The notes under the pieces are model-generated. The model worked only from the letters and a program-made list of their open reading frames with translations. It was not told the origin of the DNA and ran no database searches. A stretch of DNA of 64,000 nt. Source: Fusibacter ferrireducens (GTDB taxonomy: Bacteria > Bacillota > Clostridia > Peptostreptococcales > Acidaminobacteraceae). The position numbers and the translations under genes are program-made. Every line of letters begins with the position of its first letter. The stretch's first letter is position 1. Positions 34,279 through 42,926 of the stretch are shown in pieces. Where the stretch lies: positions 242,691-306,690 of the forward strand of contig NZ_JADKNH010000001.1 of the NCBI RefSeq assembly GCF_015352425.1. Reading direction: 5' to 3'.

Positions 34279-36318
34279 ATGGATATGAGTCAATACTTAG
34301 AAATATTCATCGATGAATCCAAAGAACATTTACAAACTATGAACGAAATATTACTTGATCTTGAAAACAATGCTGAGAATATGAGTTACTTGAGTGAAAT
34401 TTTCAGGATCGCACATACATTAAAAGGCATGTCAGGTACAATGGGATTTAGTAAGGTTGCTGATTTAACGCATAAGATGGAAAATGTATTGGATTTGGTT
34501 CGAAACGGAGCACTCAAAGTAAACGGTACAATTGTAGATGTTCTTTTTGAGTGTTTTGATGCACTTGAAGAATACATTGACAATCTCGAAAAGACTGGAA
34601 GCGAGGGGGACTTAGATTCCACTTATCTGGTGGTTAAGTTACAAAATATTGCTTCTGGAGAATCAGTTGATACTGAAAAAACGCAAAAGAAAGCCAGTGC
34701 TCAGGCAGAACCTGTCAAACCATCTGATGACGATGAGTTTCATCTTGCCATCAATGATGTGGAGAGCATAATCGGTAAAGCAATTGAGATGGGTGTGAGT
34801 CCATTCCTTATTAAGGTGATCTTAGATAAAGGATGCATGTTAAAAGCAGCACGTTCTTTTATTGTTTTTAACACGCTTGAAAGATTTGGAGAAATCATAA
34901 AATCGTTTCCATTGGCTGAAGAGATTGAAGATGAGAAATTTGATGACTCATTTGAACTCTTATATTTTTCTAAACTGGATGAGAACTATATTAAAAGTGA
35001 ACTTATGAAAATTTCTGAGATTGCGAAAGTCATCGTATTGCCTCTTTCTGAACTGGACCTCGTTGAGCGTGAGCAACAAGCTGATGTTGAGATAGACCTT
35101 GAAACTGCAGTTGCAAAGGAAGAAACGGTTAAGAATAAAGAAGAAACTGCTCAAAGCAAAGACAAGGGCAAAACGTCTAAAACTGTAAGAGTTGAAATTG
35201 GTCGTTTGGATAATTTGATGAATCTTGTCAGTGAATTGATCATCATCAAAACACGTCTTGAAGACTTAGATACTTCTTCAAATAAAAATAATATGAATGA
35301 AGCCATCGAATACCTTGAGCGAATCACAACAAGCTTGCATGATGCTGTTATGAAAGTGAGAATGGTTCCTGTTGAGAGAACTTTTAATAGATTTCCACGT
35401 CTTGTTAGAGACTTGTCTAAAGATCTTGGAAAGAATATCAAGTTATTTATGTCAGGTGAGGAAACAGAAGTTGACAGAACGGTTATTGATGAAATAGGAG
35501 ATCCATTAATTCACTTGATTAGAAATTCACTAGACCACGGTATTGAATCTCCTTCAGAGCGTCTAAAAGCAGGCAAAGAAGAAAATGGTTTTGTGGCTTT
35601 AAGAGCCTATCCAGATGGCAACACTGTTGTTATAGAAGTTGAGGATGATGGCAAGGGCATAAATCCAGATGTGATCAAGAAAAAAGCAATTGAGAAAAAA
35701 GTGATTACAACTGCTGAAGCAGAAGATATGAGTGAAAAGGAAATTATCAATTTGCTTTTCAACGCAGGGTTCAGTACTGTGGATAAAGTAACAGATATTT
35801 CTGGTAGAGGCGTTGGTCTAGATGTGGTTAAATCTAAGATTGAAGCAATTAATGGAACTGTGGAAGTCGTATCAACGCTTGGACAAGGTAGTAAGTTTGT
35901 TATTCGATTGCCGTTGACGCTTGCAATTATTCAAGCTCTGATGGTCAATTTGAACGAGGAAAAATATGCGATTCCGCTCAATAATATTAAGGAAATCACG
36001 ACTATTGAAACGGGTAATATCACAATGGTTCAAGATCAGGAAGTTGTGCTTTATCGGAATAAGACCCTTCCAATCATTAGAATGAAATCGGTTCTAAATA
36101 TTGATGAAGGTCATGAAGATTTGGATGAGTTGATTGTTGTAATTGTTAAAAAAGGTGAAGTTGAAGCTGGCCTTGTTGTGGATAGTTTGATTGGACAACA
36201 AGAAATCGTTATCAAGTCACTTGGCAAATACCTCACGGGTATTAAGGCAATCGCAGGAGCCACCATATTAGGTAATGGTAGTGTTGCGTTAATCGTTGAT
36301 CCTAATCAATTATTCTAA
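34279..36318 (+). CDS. cheA: Chemotaxis histidine kinase CheA
   Basis: 679 residues from ATG 34279 (GGAGGTG at 34264-34270). P1 Hpt domain with His46 in IAHTLKGMSG; P2 linker region (about 155-260); P3 dimerisation helices (LDNLMNLVSELIIIKTRL, then LHDAVMKVRMVPVERTF); the P4 ATP-binding domain with HLIRNSLDHGIESPSER, DDGKGI and GRGVGLDVV; and a C-terminal CheW-like P5. It phosphorylates CheY and CheB. Its gene follows cheB and precedes cheW. Confidence 0.98.
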   Translation: MDMSQYLEIFIDESKEHLQTMNEILLDLENNAENMSYLSEIFRIAHTLKGMSGTMGFSKVADLTHKMENVLDLVRNGALKVNGTIVDVLFECFDALEEYIDNLEKTGSEGDLDSTYLVVKLQNIASGESVDTEKTQKKASAQAEPVKPSDDDEFHLAINDVESIIGKAIEMGVSPFLIKVILDKGCMLKAARSFIVFNTLERFGEIIKSFPLAEEIEDEKFDDSFELLYFSKLDENYIKSELMKISEIAKVIVLPLSELDLVEREQQADVEIDLETAVAKEETVKNKEETAQSKDKGKTSKTVRVEIGRLDNLMNLVSELIIIKTRLEDLDTSSNKNNMNEAIEYLERITTSLHDAVMKVRMVPVERTFNRFPRLVRDLSKDLGKNIKLFMSGEETEVDRTVIDEIGDPLIHLIRNSLDHGIESPSERLKAGKEENGFVALRAYPDGNTVVIEVEDDGKGINPDVIKKKAIEKKVITTAEAEDMSEKEIINLLFNAGFSTVDKVTDISGRGVGLDVVKSKIEAINGTVEVVSTLGQGSKFVIRLPLTLAIIQALMVNLNEEKYAIPLNNIKEITTIETGNITMVQDQEVVLYRNKTLPIIRMKSVLNIDEGHEDLDELIVVIVKKGEVEAGLVVDSLIGQQEIVIKSLGKYLTGIKAIAGATILGNGSVALIVDPNQLF

Positions 36319-36334
36319 TAAGGGGGGGATATTA

Positions 36335-36763
36335 ATGAGTGAAATTAAAGAATTTGTAACTTTTAAACTCAATCAAGAGTATTATGGCATTGATATAAAC
36401 AATGTGGAAAATATTGAAAAAGTACTGCCCATTACAAGAGTGCCATATTCTTCACCATACGTAAAAGGTGTTGTCAATTTAAGAGGTATCATCGTTCCAG
36501 TGGTGGATTTAAGAATTAGATTTGGATTGCCGCCGAAAGAGGCGACAGATGAATCCAGAATTATAATCATCAACTTGGATGAGATGAAGATTGGCATGTT
36601 AGTAGATTCATCTTCAGAAGTACTCCAAATCTCTGAAGATGATATTGATGCAGCTCCAAATGTTAAAAAGGATATTGACAATGAGTTTATTAAAAATATT
36701 GGTAAAAAGAATGAGAGAATCATTATGTTAATAAACCTATTCAAAGTTCTCAATATTGAATAG
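36335..36763 (+). CDS. cheW: Chemotaxis coupling protein CheW
   Basis: 142 residues from ATG 36335 (GGGGGGAT precedes it); an earlier in-frame start lies inside cheA. FKLNQEYYGIDINNVENIEKV, RVPYSSPYVKGVVNLRG, PVVDLRIRFG and GMLVDSSSEVL are the CheW SH3-like landmarks. It links receptors to CheA P5. Confidence 0.97.
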   Translation: MSEIKEFVTFKLNQEYYGIDINNVENIEKVLPITRVPYSSPYVKGVVNLRGIIVPVVDLRIRFGLPPKEATDESRIIIINLDEMKIGMLVDSSSEVLQISEDDIDAAPNVKKDIDNEFIKNIGKKNERIIMLINLFKVLNIE

Positions 36764-36784
36764 TATAAGTGAGTAGGGGGCGTA

Positions 36785-37402
36785 ATGTCTGATCAGTTAA
36801 ATCTTAATAACAGTATAGTACTGGATGTACTTAGAGAAATTGGTAATATTGGCGCAGGGAATGCGGCCACATCTTTAGCTAAGATGATCGATAAAAAAGT
36901 TGATATGAAAGTGCCAATCGTCAATGTGCTTGAATTTGATGAAGTACCTGAGATGCTTGGCGGACCAGAAAATGTCGTATGTGGTATATTCTTCAAAATC
37001 GAAGGAGATATCACAGGAAGCATTATGTTTGTTCTAGATCAAAGTTCAGCGATTAATCTAGTGGATCTTTTGATGCCTAGAGATAATGCGGAGTTTGATG
37101 AATTCACGATTTCAGCACTTAAAGAAATTGGCAATATCCTATCAGGTGCCTACGTGTCTTCTCTTTCTGGACTGACGAATTTAAAAATTAAAATTTCTAT
37201 TCCTGCACTTGCAATTGATATGGCAGGCGCTATACTAAGTGTTCCTGCAATCGAATTTGGACAAATGGGTGATAGTGTATTGATCATCCAGAATGAATTT
37301 ATAGAAACTAATGCATCGAAAAAAGTGGATGGGTATTTCTTCTTGATCCCAGATATGGAATCATATGAAGTCTTACTTGGCAGTTTAGGGGTTACGCTAT
37401 GA
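36785..37402 (+). CDS. cheC: CheY-P phosphatase CheC
   Basis: 205 residues with two phosphatase signatures: EIGNIGAGNAATSLAKMI (about 18-35) and EIGNILSGAYVSSLSGL (about 116-132). Two copies plus a following cheD identify CheC rather than CheX. CheC removes phosphate from CheY and inhibits or stimulates CheD. The end overlaps cheD by four bases. Confidence 0.95.
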   Translation: MSDQLNLNNSIVLDVLREIGNIGAGNAATSLAKMIDKKVDMKVPIVNVLEFDEVPEMLGGPENVVCGIFFKIEGDITGSIMFVLDQSSAINLVDLLMPRDNAEFDEFTISALKEIGNILSGAYVSSLSGLTNLKIKISIPALAIDMAGAILSVPAIEFGQMGDSVLIIQNEFIETNASKKVDGYFFLIPDMESYEVLLGSLGVTL

Positions 37403-37884
37403 GTACAATGATTAAAGTTGGCATGGCTGATTTGAAAGTAGCAGATTTCCCTAATGCACTCACGACCCTTGGATTAGGGTCGTGTGTTGGCATTTGTTTA
37501 TATGACCCGTTGACAAAAGTAACCGGCATGGCTCATATTATGTTACCTTCAAGTAAAGCAATCCGCAAAAATGAAAATGTTGCCAAATTTGCTGATACTG
37601 CAATTGCAGAACTTGTCAGCCAAATGGAAAGTAAAGGGGCTAAAAAAAGCCGTTTTTATGCGAAAATTGCAGGCGGCGCTCAAATGTTCTCCTTTTCATC
37701 ACAAAATGATGCTATGAAGATTGGCGAGAGAAATGCAGAAGCAGTTCGTATGATCTTAAAGGAAATGGGTATTCCAATCAAAGCGGATGAAACCGGAGGC
37801 AACTTTGGTAGAACAATTGAATTTTATAGTGAAGATGGAAAACTGTTAATCAAAACAGCTGGTAAAGGTATAAAAGAATTATAA
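37399..37884 (+). CDS. cheD: Chemoreceptor glutamine deamidase CheD
   Basis: 161 residues. TTLGLGSCVGICLYDP contains the catalytic Cys, and GMAHIMLP contains the catalytic His. The C-terminal half has AKIAGGAQMF and DETGGNFGRTIEF. CheD deamidates receptor glutamines and is modulated by CheC. Coupled to cheC through the ATGA overlap. Confidence 0.96.
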   Translation: MSTMIKVGMADLKVADFPNALTTLGLGSCVGICLYDPLTKVTGMAHIMLPSSKAIRKNENVAKFADTAIAELVSQMESKGAKKSRFYAKIAGGAQMFSFSSQNDAMKIGERNAEAVRMILKEMGIPIKADETGGNFGRTIEFYSEDGKLLIKTAGKGIKEL

Positions 37885-37926
37885 AATCTAAAATATATTG
37901 CAAAACGATACTTTGAAGGTGGTTTA

Positions 37927-38661
37927 ATGACAAGTGAACAATTATGGATCAACTACAAAGAGAAAGATAATAGAGAAGCGAAAGATGAGCTTATCATAAG
38001 ATATGTCCCTTTAGTCAAAATAATTGCTGGAAGATTATACAATAACTATAATGCGCATATTGAATTTGATGATTTGTTGGGATATGGCGTCATAGGCTTG
38101 ATTGATGCTATTGATAAATTTGATCATACTAAAAATATCAAATTTGAGACCTATGCCAATATTAGAATTAGAGGCGCAATAATTGATCAAATAAGACATA
38201 TGGATTGGATTCCCAGGAGTACAAGACAAAAATATAGAAAAATTGAAGAAGTGATTGAAAAACTTCAAAAAATATATGGATTTGATATTTCAGACGAACT
38301 CGTTGCAGAAGAAATGGGGTTGTCTCTTGAAGAATATAGTAAATTATTAGGAGAAGTAACAACTTATGCAATCATTTCTTTAGAAGAAAAGATTGATGAT
38401 AATTCAAATTTTGATATTAAATCTAAAAATATTGAATTTCAACCAGAGGATAAGTATGTTGATGAAGAAATGAAAACGATATTAACCCAAATTATCAGTA
38501 AGTTGCCAGAAAAGGAAAAAATGGTTTTGCAGCTGTACTATTATTCTGAGCTTACATATAAAGAAATTGCAGAAGTTTTGTCGATTTCCGAATCACGTGT
38601 ATCTCAAATTCATACAAAGGCAATTTCAAAACTCAAAATTTCATTGGAAGAAATAGTTTAA
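37927..38661 (+). CDS. fliA: RNA polymerase sigma factor FliA/SigD (sigma-28)
   Basis: 244 residues. Region 2 (DDLLGYGVIGLIDAIDKFD, FETYANIRIRGAIIDQIRHMDWIPRS) carries the FliA/WhiG signature IRGAI-D-R-D-W-PRS. Region 4 has LTYKEIAEVLSISESRVSQIHTKAISKL. It reads late motility genes from sites such as the three candidates seen here. No flgM anti-sigma gene is in this window. It is the last classical gene of the fla/che operon and is followed by a small hairpin. Confidence 0.96.
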   Translation: MTSEQLWINYKEKDNREAKDELIIRYVPLVKIIAGRLYNNYNAHIEFDDLLGYGVIGLIDAIDKFDHTKNIKFETYANIRIRGAIIDQIRHMDWIPRSTRQKYRKIEEVIEKLQKIYGFDISDELVAEEMGLSLEEYSKLLGEVTTYAIISLEEKIDDNSNFDIKSKNIEFQPEDKYVDEEMKTILTQIISKLPEKEKMVLQLYYYSELTYKEIAEVLSISESRVSQIHTKAISKLKISLEEIV

Positions 38662-38680
38662 ATCACAGGGAACTGTGATT
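38661..38680 (+). terminator. Weak terminator after fliA
   Basis: AATCACAG (38661-38668) and CTGTGATT (38673-38680) pair perfectly with a 4-base loop, followed by a short T-rich TTGTATT. The A-T content and short tail suggest partial termination. Confidence 0.5.
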
Positions 38681-38720
38681 TTGTATTATGTGATAATTTA
38701 TTGTATAATGATAATGATGA

Positions 38721-38747
38721 TAATGTTTTTTTAAACAATGCCGATAT
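38721..38747 (+). promoter_or_regulatory. Candidate sigma-D (FliA) promoter of the DUF342 gene
   Basis: GCCGATAT at 38740-38747 is an exact sigma-D -10; TAAT at 38721-38724 is 15 bases upstream (consensus TAAA). It lies in the 119-bp gap right behind fliA, about 33 bases before the DUF342 start. FliA would activate the gene next to itself. Confidence 0.65.
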
Positions 38748-38780
38748 ATATATTAGAATCATTAAAATCAGGGGGGAAAT

Positions 38781-40166
38781 ATGAGTGAACAAAATCAATC
38801 CAAAGTTGATATATCTATAAAAATATCTGATGACTACTATAAGGCATTACTGTCTATAGAGTTTTTACAACCTGATGCGGTTGTAAAGCCGGATGATATT
38901 ATAAAGCTTTTAAAAGATAGAAATATCGTCTATGGATTAAAATTCAATATTATTGAAGCCATCTGTAAAAATCAGAAGTCTGTATTTAATGAAGTGGTTG
39001 CTGAGGGCGTACCACATGAAAATGGCATAGATGCTCAAATAGAATTTTCATATGCCAAAGAACATCATGCCAAGCCTCAACTCCTAGAGGATGGACGTGT
39101 TGATTTTAAGAATCTGGGCTATGTAGAGGTCATTAAAGAGAACGATGTCCTTGCTGTAAAGACGCCTGCAACCAAAGCGAAAAATGGTACCACGGTTACG
39201 GGCAAAGTGATCAGAGGTAAAGATGGGAAAGATGTTGTTTTTAAGTTTGGAAAAAATGTAAAAATCTCTCCAGATGGTCTTTCAATTTTGGCAGAATGTG
39301 ATGGCTCAATTGTGAATGATAATGATAAGATCTCTGTTATCAAAATTCTTGAGATTAATAAAGATGTCGGTGTAGAAACGGGAAACATTAAATTTCATGG
39401 ACAAGTGATTATACACGGCAATGTGACGGATGGGTATGAAATAGATTGCGAGGGTGATCTTGTTATAAATGGTGTTGTTGAGGGTGCAGATATTAAAGCA
39501 ACAGGTGATGTTGTCATATCTCGCGGCATTCAGGGACACGACAGTGCAAGCATTTACTGTGGTAAAAATTTGACTTCTAATTTTATCAACAGTTGCAAAG
39601 TGACTTGCAAGGGGAATATTGAGACAGGTGCAATTATGAATAGCCTAGTTAAATGCGATGGTCAGATAACGGTTAAAGGCAAAAAAGGCTTGATCGTTGG
39701 TGGAGAAATATTTTGTAAAAGAGATATTGAGGCTCAAGTCATTGGATCTGAACTCGGCATAGTGACTTCATTTAAATTAGGTGTTGATGTGGAATTGATT
39801 GATGAACTTAAAACGTTGTCCACAGAAGTCAAAGATTTGATGGATATGCACAATAAGCTCGATAAGTCTCTCAAACTTTTAAAAAGCAAAGTAGAACAAA
39901 ATCCAGAAGATGAACGATCCATATTTATGTATAAGAAGTATAGTTCGAATTTTATTGAGATGGATACACAGTTAAGCGAAAAGAGAGAAAGACTTAAAAT
40001 GCTGAATGAACTTGTCAATAATATTAAAGGGGCAAAGTTATCAGCGAAAATTATCTATCCTGGTACGCGTATTAAGATCGGCAGTACAAGTTTTTATGTA
40101 AAACATGAAATGACACATACAAGTATATTTAAAGACAAGGGAGAAATTGTTGCAAGAACATATTAA
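38781..40166 (+). CDS. DUF342 (FapA family) protein
   Basis: 461 residues. The N-terminal half contains the DUF342 pattern GTTVTGKVIRGKDGKDVVFKFG and a run of short beta turns with INGVVEGADIKATGDVVISRGIQGHDSASIYCGKNL, typical of its parallel beta-helix region (about 200-320). A helical, coiled-coil-rich stretch (about 330-415) and a compact beta tail ending KDKGEIVARTY follow. The family is called flagellar assembly protein A; its action is not well known. A role in motility is supported here by its own sigma-D-like promoter directly behind fliA. Confidence 0.85.
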   Translation: MSEQNQSKVDISIKISDDYYKALLSIEFLQPDAVVKPDDIIKLLKDRNIVYGLKFNIIEAICKNQKSVFNEVVAEGVPHENGIDAQIEFSYAKEHHAKPQLLEDGRVDFKNLGYVEVIKENDVLAVKTPATKAKNGTTVTGKVIRGKDGKDVVFKFGKNVKISPDGLSILAECDGSIVNDNDKISVIKILEINKDVGVETGNIKFHGQVIIHGNVTDGYEIDCEGDLVINGVVEGADIKATGDVVISRGIQGHDSASIYCGKNLTSNFINSCKVTCKGNIETGAIMNSLVKCDGQITVKGKKGLIVGGEIFCKRDIEAQVIGSELGIVTSFKLGVDVELIDELKTLSTEVKDLMDMHNKLDKSLKLLKSKVEQNPEDERSIFMYKKYSSNFIEMDTQLSEKRERLKMLNELVNNIKGAKLSAKIIYPGTRIKIGSTSFYVKHEMTHTSIFKDKGEIVARTY

Positions 40167-40178
40167 AATTTGAGAAGG

Positions 40179-40206
40179 TTGCTCAACTTTTGACTTTTGA
40201 CATTCT
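40179..40206 (-). repeat. Single end of the ~115-bp interspersed element (copy D)
   Basis: Read on the minus strand the segment is AGAATGTCAAAAGTC followed by AAAAGTTGAGCAACC. This resembles the right end of copy A (AAAGTGTCAAAATTGAGCAAC). I see no matching second end nearby, so it looks like a solo or decayed terminus in the gap between the DUF342 gene and the next gene. Confidence 0.35.
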
Positions 40207-40269
40207 AAGAGATATTTACTGACTTATAATTTTTCTGTTGATCTTATGATTTTAAAGGAAGGTGAAATT

Positions 40270-40608
40270 ATGGGCATTAGACCGATAGACATGCAAATGG
40301 TGGTTCATAAAACGGAGGAAATTCATCCGGCTAAACAGAATGTTGTAAGCAAACAAGCTAATGAGCTTGCAAATATCCAAAATCAAAACAAGGAAGAGAG
40401 CGCTAAAAAGCAGAAGACTGTTAATACGCTTGAGCAAAAGGACCATAATGTCGTTAAAAACAATAAAAAAGATAATGAGACACAAAAGAAAAATAAGAAG
40501 AAAAAGAAAAAGCGTCTTTCTGATAAAGATGAGAAGAAACCTGAAAAGAAAACTGCTATTCAATACGGAAACGGCAAAGAGGGCACAAAATTTGATATGA
40601 AAGTGTAG
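40270..40608 (+). CDS. Lys-rich small protein of flagellar neighbourhood
   Basis: 112 residues from ATG 40270 with AAGGAAGGTG upstream; an in-frame ATG at 40246 has no ribosome site. MGIRPIDMQMVVHKTEEIHPAKQ is the ordered-looking start. From about residue 30 the protein becomes Lys/Asn/Gln-rich, with a ten-residue basic run KKNKKKKKKRL, and it ends in a short GNGKEGTKFDMKV. No membrane segment is present. I do not recognise a domain. Short proteins with a GIRPIDMQ-like start occur in clostridial motility loci, but I know no function. It is 5 bp ahead of the next gene, so the two are probably co-translated. Confidence 0.7.
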   Translation: MGIRPIDMQMVVHKTEEIHPAKQNVVSKQANELANIQNQNKEESAKKQKTVNTLEQKDHNVVKNNKKDNETQKKNKKKKKKRLSDKDEKKPEKKTAIQYGNGKEGTKFDMKV

Positions 40609-40613
40609 AGCCT

Positions 40614-41189
40614 ATGTATGTTATAAGTATTATATTTGGACTGATTATTGTAATCAGTTCCATTTTTATGATTAGAAGAGAATTAAATAGGGCAATAGTA
40701 AAGCGAGAGCAACTATTGGAACATTCGAGATTCTACAAGGATGAAGACCTTTTCACTCTAATGGAAAACTTGCAAATATCCATTGATGAAATGAACAATG
40801 CCTTCTATAATATTGCCGATGATTTGGAAGGCAAATATTCACAGCATGAGAAAGAGATTGAACTGCTAAATGAAAAAGTGGATTCTGTGTTAGAACGTTT
40901 TCAAAGCGGTATGGATCAAAGCGCAGCAGATGAAAGTTTAAAGGCATCTGTTGTAGCACATAAAGCCAAAATGGATTTAAGTAAGAATGAACTGAAATCG
41001 ATAAAGCAATCTGAGCCCGCTGTGCAAGATGAAATTGTGGATTTCAAATCAGATGCAACATTACGCGAGAAAGTTGTAAAACTGCGAAGCGAAGGTTTGA
41101 GTTTAAAGGCAATTGCAAAAGAACTTGATATGGGCATTGGTGAACTTCAACTGCTTATTCAATTGCCAGATGTGACAAAAAAGACATGA
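40614..41189 (+). CDS. Membrane coiled-coil/HTH protein (DUF6115-like, SwrB position)
   Basis: 191 residues. One N-terminal membrane helix (about 2-22, YVISIIFGLIIVISSIFMI) and a basic stretch precede a coiled coil (about 35-100). A polar linker follows, and a C-terminal helix-turn-helix-like motif reads KVVKLRSEGLSLKAIAKELDMGIGELQLLIQL (about 150-185). Its place between fliA and rpsB and its architecture equal those of Bacillus SwrB, which activates the flagellar export gate at the C ring. I infer a similar role; sequence homology to SwrB is not shown. Confidence 0.7.
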   Translation: MYVISIIFGLIIVISSIFMIRRELNRAIVKREQLLEHSRFYKDEDLFTLMENLQISIDEMNNAFYNIADDLEGKYSQHEKEIELLNEKVDSVLERFQSGMDQSAADESLKASVVAHKAKMDLSKNELKSIKQSEPAVQDEIVDFKSDATLREKVVKLRSEGLSLKAIAKELDMGIGELQLLIQLPDVTKKT

Positions 41190-41210
41190 GTGCTTTTGAA
41201 TAAAAAAAAG

Positions 41211-41239
41211 TTGAGCTTCAAAGGGCTTTGTGGTATACT
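41211..41239 (+). promoter_or_regulatory. Sigma-A promoter of rpsB
   Basis: TTGAGC (41211-41216) and TATACT (41234-41239) are 17 bases apart, just ahead of a long structured leader. The leader to the rpsB ATG is about 100 bases. Confidence 0.7.
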
Positions 41240-41260
41240 ACTAGAGGTAATAAAAACACA

Positions 41261-41318
41261 CCTACTTTAATTTTGAAATTGTTGCCTATTGAGGTGATTT
41301 CAAAAGATGAAAAGTAGG
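41261..41318 (+). promoter_or_regulatory. Structured rpsB mRNA leader
   Basis: Two nested perfect stems are visible: CCTACTTT (41261-41268) with AAAGTAGG (41311-41318), and TTTTGAAAT (41271-41279) with ATTTCAAAA (41297-41305), closing a 17-base loop. The outer stem ends within 13 bases of the GGAGG ribosome site at 41332-41336. A leader of this kind suits autoregulation by S2, which is known in other bacteria; the case here is inference. Confidence 0.6.
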
Positions 41319-41344
41319 GAGGTAAAAAACGAGGAGGATTTAAA

Positions 41345-42076
41345 ATGTCAGTAATTTCAATGAAAGAATTATTAGAAGCTGGTGTACACTTTGGTCACCA
41401 AACAAGAAGATGGAATCCTAAAATGGCTGAGTACATCTTCACAGAAAGAAATGGTATTTATATTATCGACCTTCAAAAAACAGTAGGTATGGTTGATGAT
41501 GCTTATGAATTTTTAAAAAGCGTTGTAGAAGAGAATGGTACAGTTCTTTTTGTTGGTACGAAAAAGCAAGCTCAAGAAGCAATCGAATCAGAGGCATTAA
41601 GAGCTGGTATGTACTTTGTCAACCAAAGATGGTTGGGTGGTATGTTAACAAACTTCAAAACCATTAAGAAAAGAATTGATTTATTATTCAAATTAGAAAA
41701 AATGGAAAATGATGGTACTTTCGAAGCTTTACCTAAGAAAGAAGTACTTCAATTAAAAGCTAAAAAAGAAAAACTTGAGAAATATTTAGGTGGTATCAAG
41801 CACATGACTAAATTACCAAGTGCTATCTTCGTGGTCGATCCTAAAAAAGAAAGAATTGCAATTAAAGAAGCAAGAAATTTAGGTATCCCTGTAGTTGCTA
41901 TCGTCGATACAAACTGTGATCCGGACGAAGTGGATTATGTTATTCCTGGTAATGATGACGCAATTAGAGCGGTTAAATTAATTGCAGGAAGAATGGCTGA
42001 TGCTGTTATCGAAGCGAACCAAGGAGAACAATTGACTGATGCACCTGTTGCAGAGGCAGTTGAAACTGAAGAGTAA
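41345..42076 (+). CDS. rpsB: 30S ribosomal protein S2
   Basis: 243 residues. [39 protein letters not shown] is the S2 signature, and [21 protein letters not shown] and [15 protein letters not shown] follow. The C-terminal tail is acidic. Located on the head of the 30S subunit. A terminator-like hairpin separates it from tsf. Confidence 0.98.
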   Translation: MSVISMKELLEAGVHFGHQTRRWNPKMAEYIFTERNGIYIIDLQKTVGMVDDAYEFLKSVVEENGTVLFVGTKKQAQEAIESEALRAGMYFVNQRWLGGMLTNFKTIKKRIDLLFKLEKMENDGTFEALPKKEVLQLKAKKEKLEKYLGGIKHMTKLPSAIFVVDPKKERIAIKEARNLGIPVVAIVDTNCDPDEVDYVIPGNDDAIRAVKLIAGRMADAVIEANQGEQLTDAPVAEAVETEE

Positions 42077-42087
42077 TAAAATATTGA

Positions 42088-42114
42088 GGTAAGAGAAATT
42101 CTCTTACCTTTTTT
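42088..42114 (+). terminator. Intrinsic terminator/attenuator between rpsB and tsf
   Basis: GGTAAGAG (42088-42095) and CTCTTACC (42101-42108) pair with a 5-base loop, followed by six T. It should let more rpsB than tsf be made. Confidence 0.8.
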
Positions 42115-42167
42115 AAAGAAAGAACATAAGACGCAGGTCTTTAATATTATAATTAGGAGGATATAAC

Positions 42168-42815
42168 ATGTCAATTTCAGCTTCATTAGTTAAAGAATTA
42201 AGAGAAGCAACTGGCGCAGGTATGATGGATTGTAAAAAAGCGCTTGTTGAAACAAATGGTGATATGGATGAGGCCGTCAAATACCTTAGAGAAAAAGGGA
42301 TTGCTAAAGCCGCTAAAAAAAGTGATAGAATTGCTGCAGAAGGAATTATAGCTTCATATATTCATGGTGGCAGAATTGGAGTCATTGTTGAAATTAACAG
42401 TGAAACTGACTTCGTTGCTAAGAATGAAGAGTTTCAAGAATTTGGTAGAGATATCGCAATGCAAGTTGCAGCTGCTAAACCACTTTATGTAAGAAGAGAA
42501 GAAGTGCCTACAGAAGCGCTTGATGCTGAAAAAGAGATTTTAAGAAACCAAGCTTTAAATGAAGGCAAACCTGCTCAAATCGTTGATAAAATGGTTGAAG
42601 GCAGAATTGCAAAATACTATAAAGAAGTTTGTTTGTTAGAGCAACCTTTCATCAAAAATCCTGATTTGACTATTGATGATCTATTAAAAGAAAAAATTGC
42701 AAAAATTGGTGAAAATCTTTCTATAAGAAGATTCTCAAGATTTGAAGTTGGCGAAGGCCTTGAAAAGAAATCTGAAAACTTTGCTGAAGAAGTTGCTAAG
42801 CAATTAAAAGCTTAA
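42168..42815 (+). CDS. tsf: Elongation factor Ts
   Basis: 215 residues. [39 protein letters not shown] is the EF-Ts N-terminal signature, and [13 protein letters not shown] is the core motif. The C-terminal region is short, as in Firmicutes with a single-core form. It exchanges GDP on EF-Tu. The start follows AGGAGG. Confidence 0.98.
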   Translation: MSISASLVKELREATGAGMMDCKKALVETNGDMDEAVKYLREKGIAKAAKKSDRIAAEGIIASYIHGGRIGVIVEINSETDFVAKNEEFQEFGRDIAMQVAAAKPLYVRREEVPTEALDAEKEILRNQALNEGKPAQIVDKMVEGRIAKYYKEVCLLEQPFIKNPDLTIDDLLKEKIAKIGENLSIRRFSRFEVGEGLEKKSENFAEEVAKQLKA

Positions 42816-42834
42816 TTAAAATTTGTAAATCTAG

Positions 42835-42861
42835 AGAGAACACAGCTGTGTTCTCTTTTTT
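42835..42861 (+). terminator. Intrinsic terminator after tsf
   Basis: A perfect 22-bp palindrome, AGAGAACACAG (42835-42845) with CTGTGTTCTCT (42846-42856), is followed by five T. Confidence 0.85.
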
Positions 42862-42874
42862 AAGGAAAAAAAGT

Positions 42875-42903
42875 TTGATTGGACTCATTAATTACTGTAA
42901 AAT
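42875..42903 (+). promoter_or_regulatory. Sigma-A promoter of pyrH
   Basis: TTGATT (42875-42880) and TAAAAT (42898-42903) are 17 bases apart, directly behind the tsf terminator and 24 bases before the pyrH start. Confidence 0.6.
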
Positions 42904-42926
42904 AGAGATAGAACGGAGGTTGTGCT

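Noticed and set aside
40197-40230. TTGACA...TATAAT before the gene at 40270
   Set aside because: The spacer is 22 bases, too long for a sigma-A promoter.
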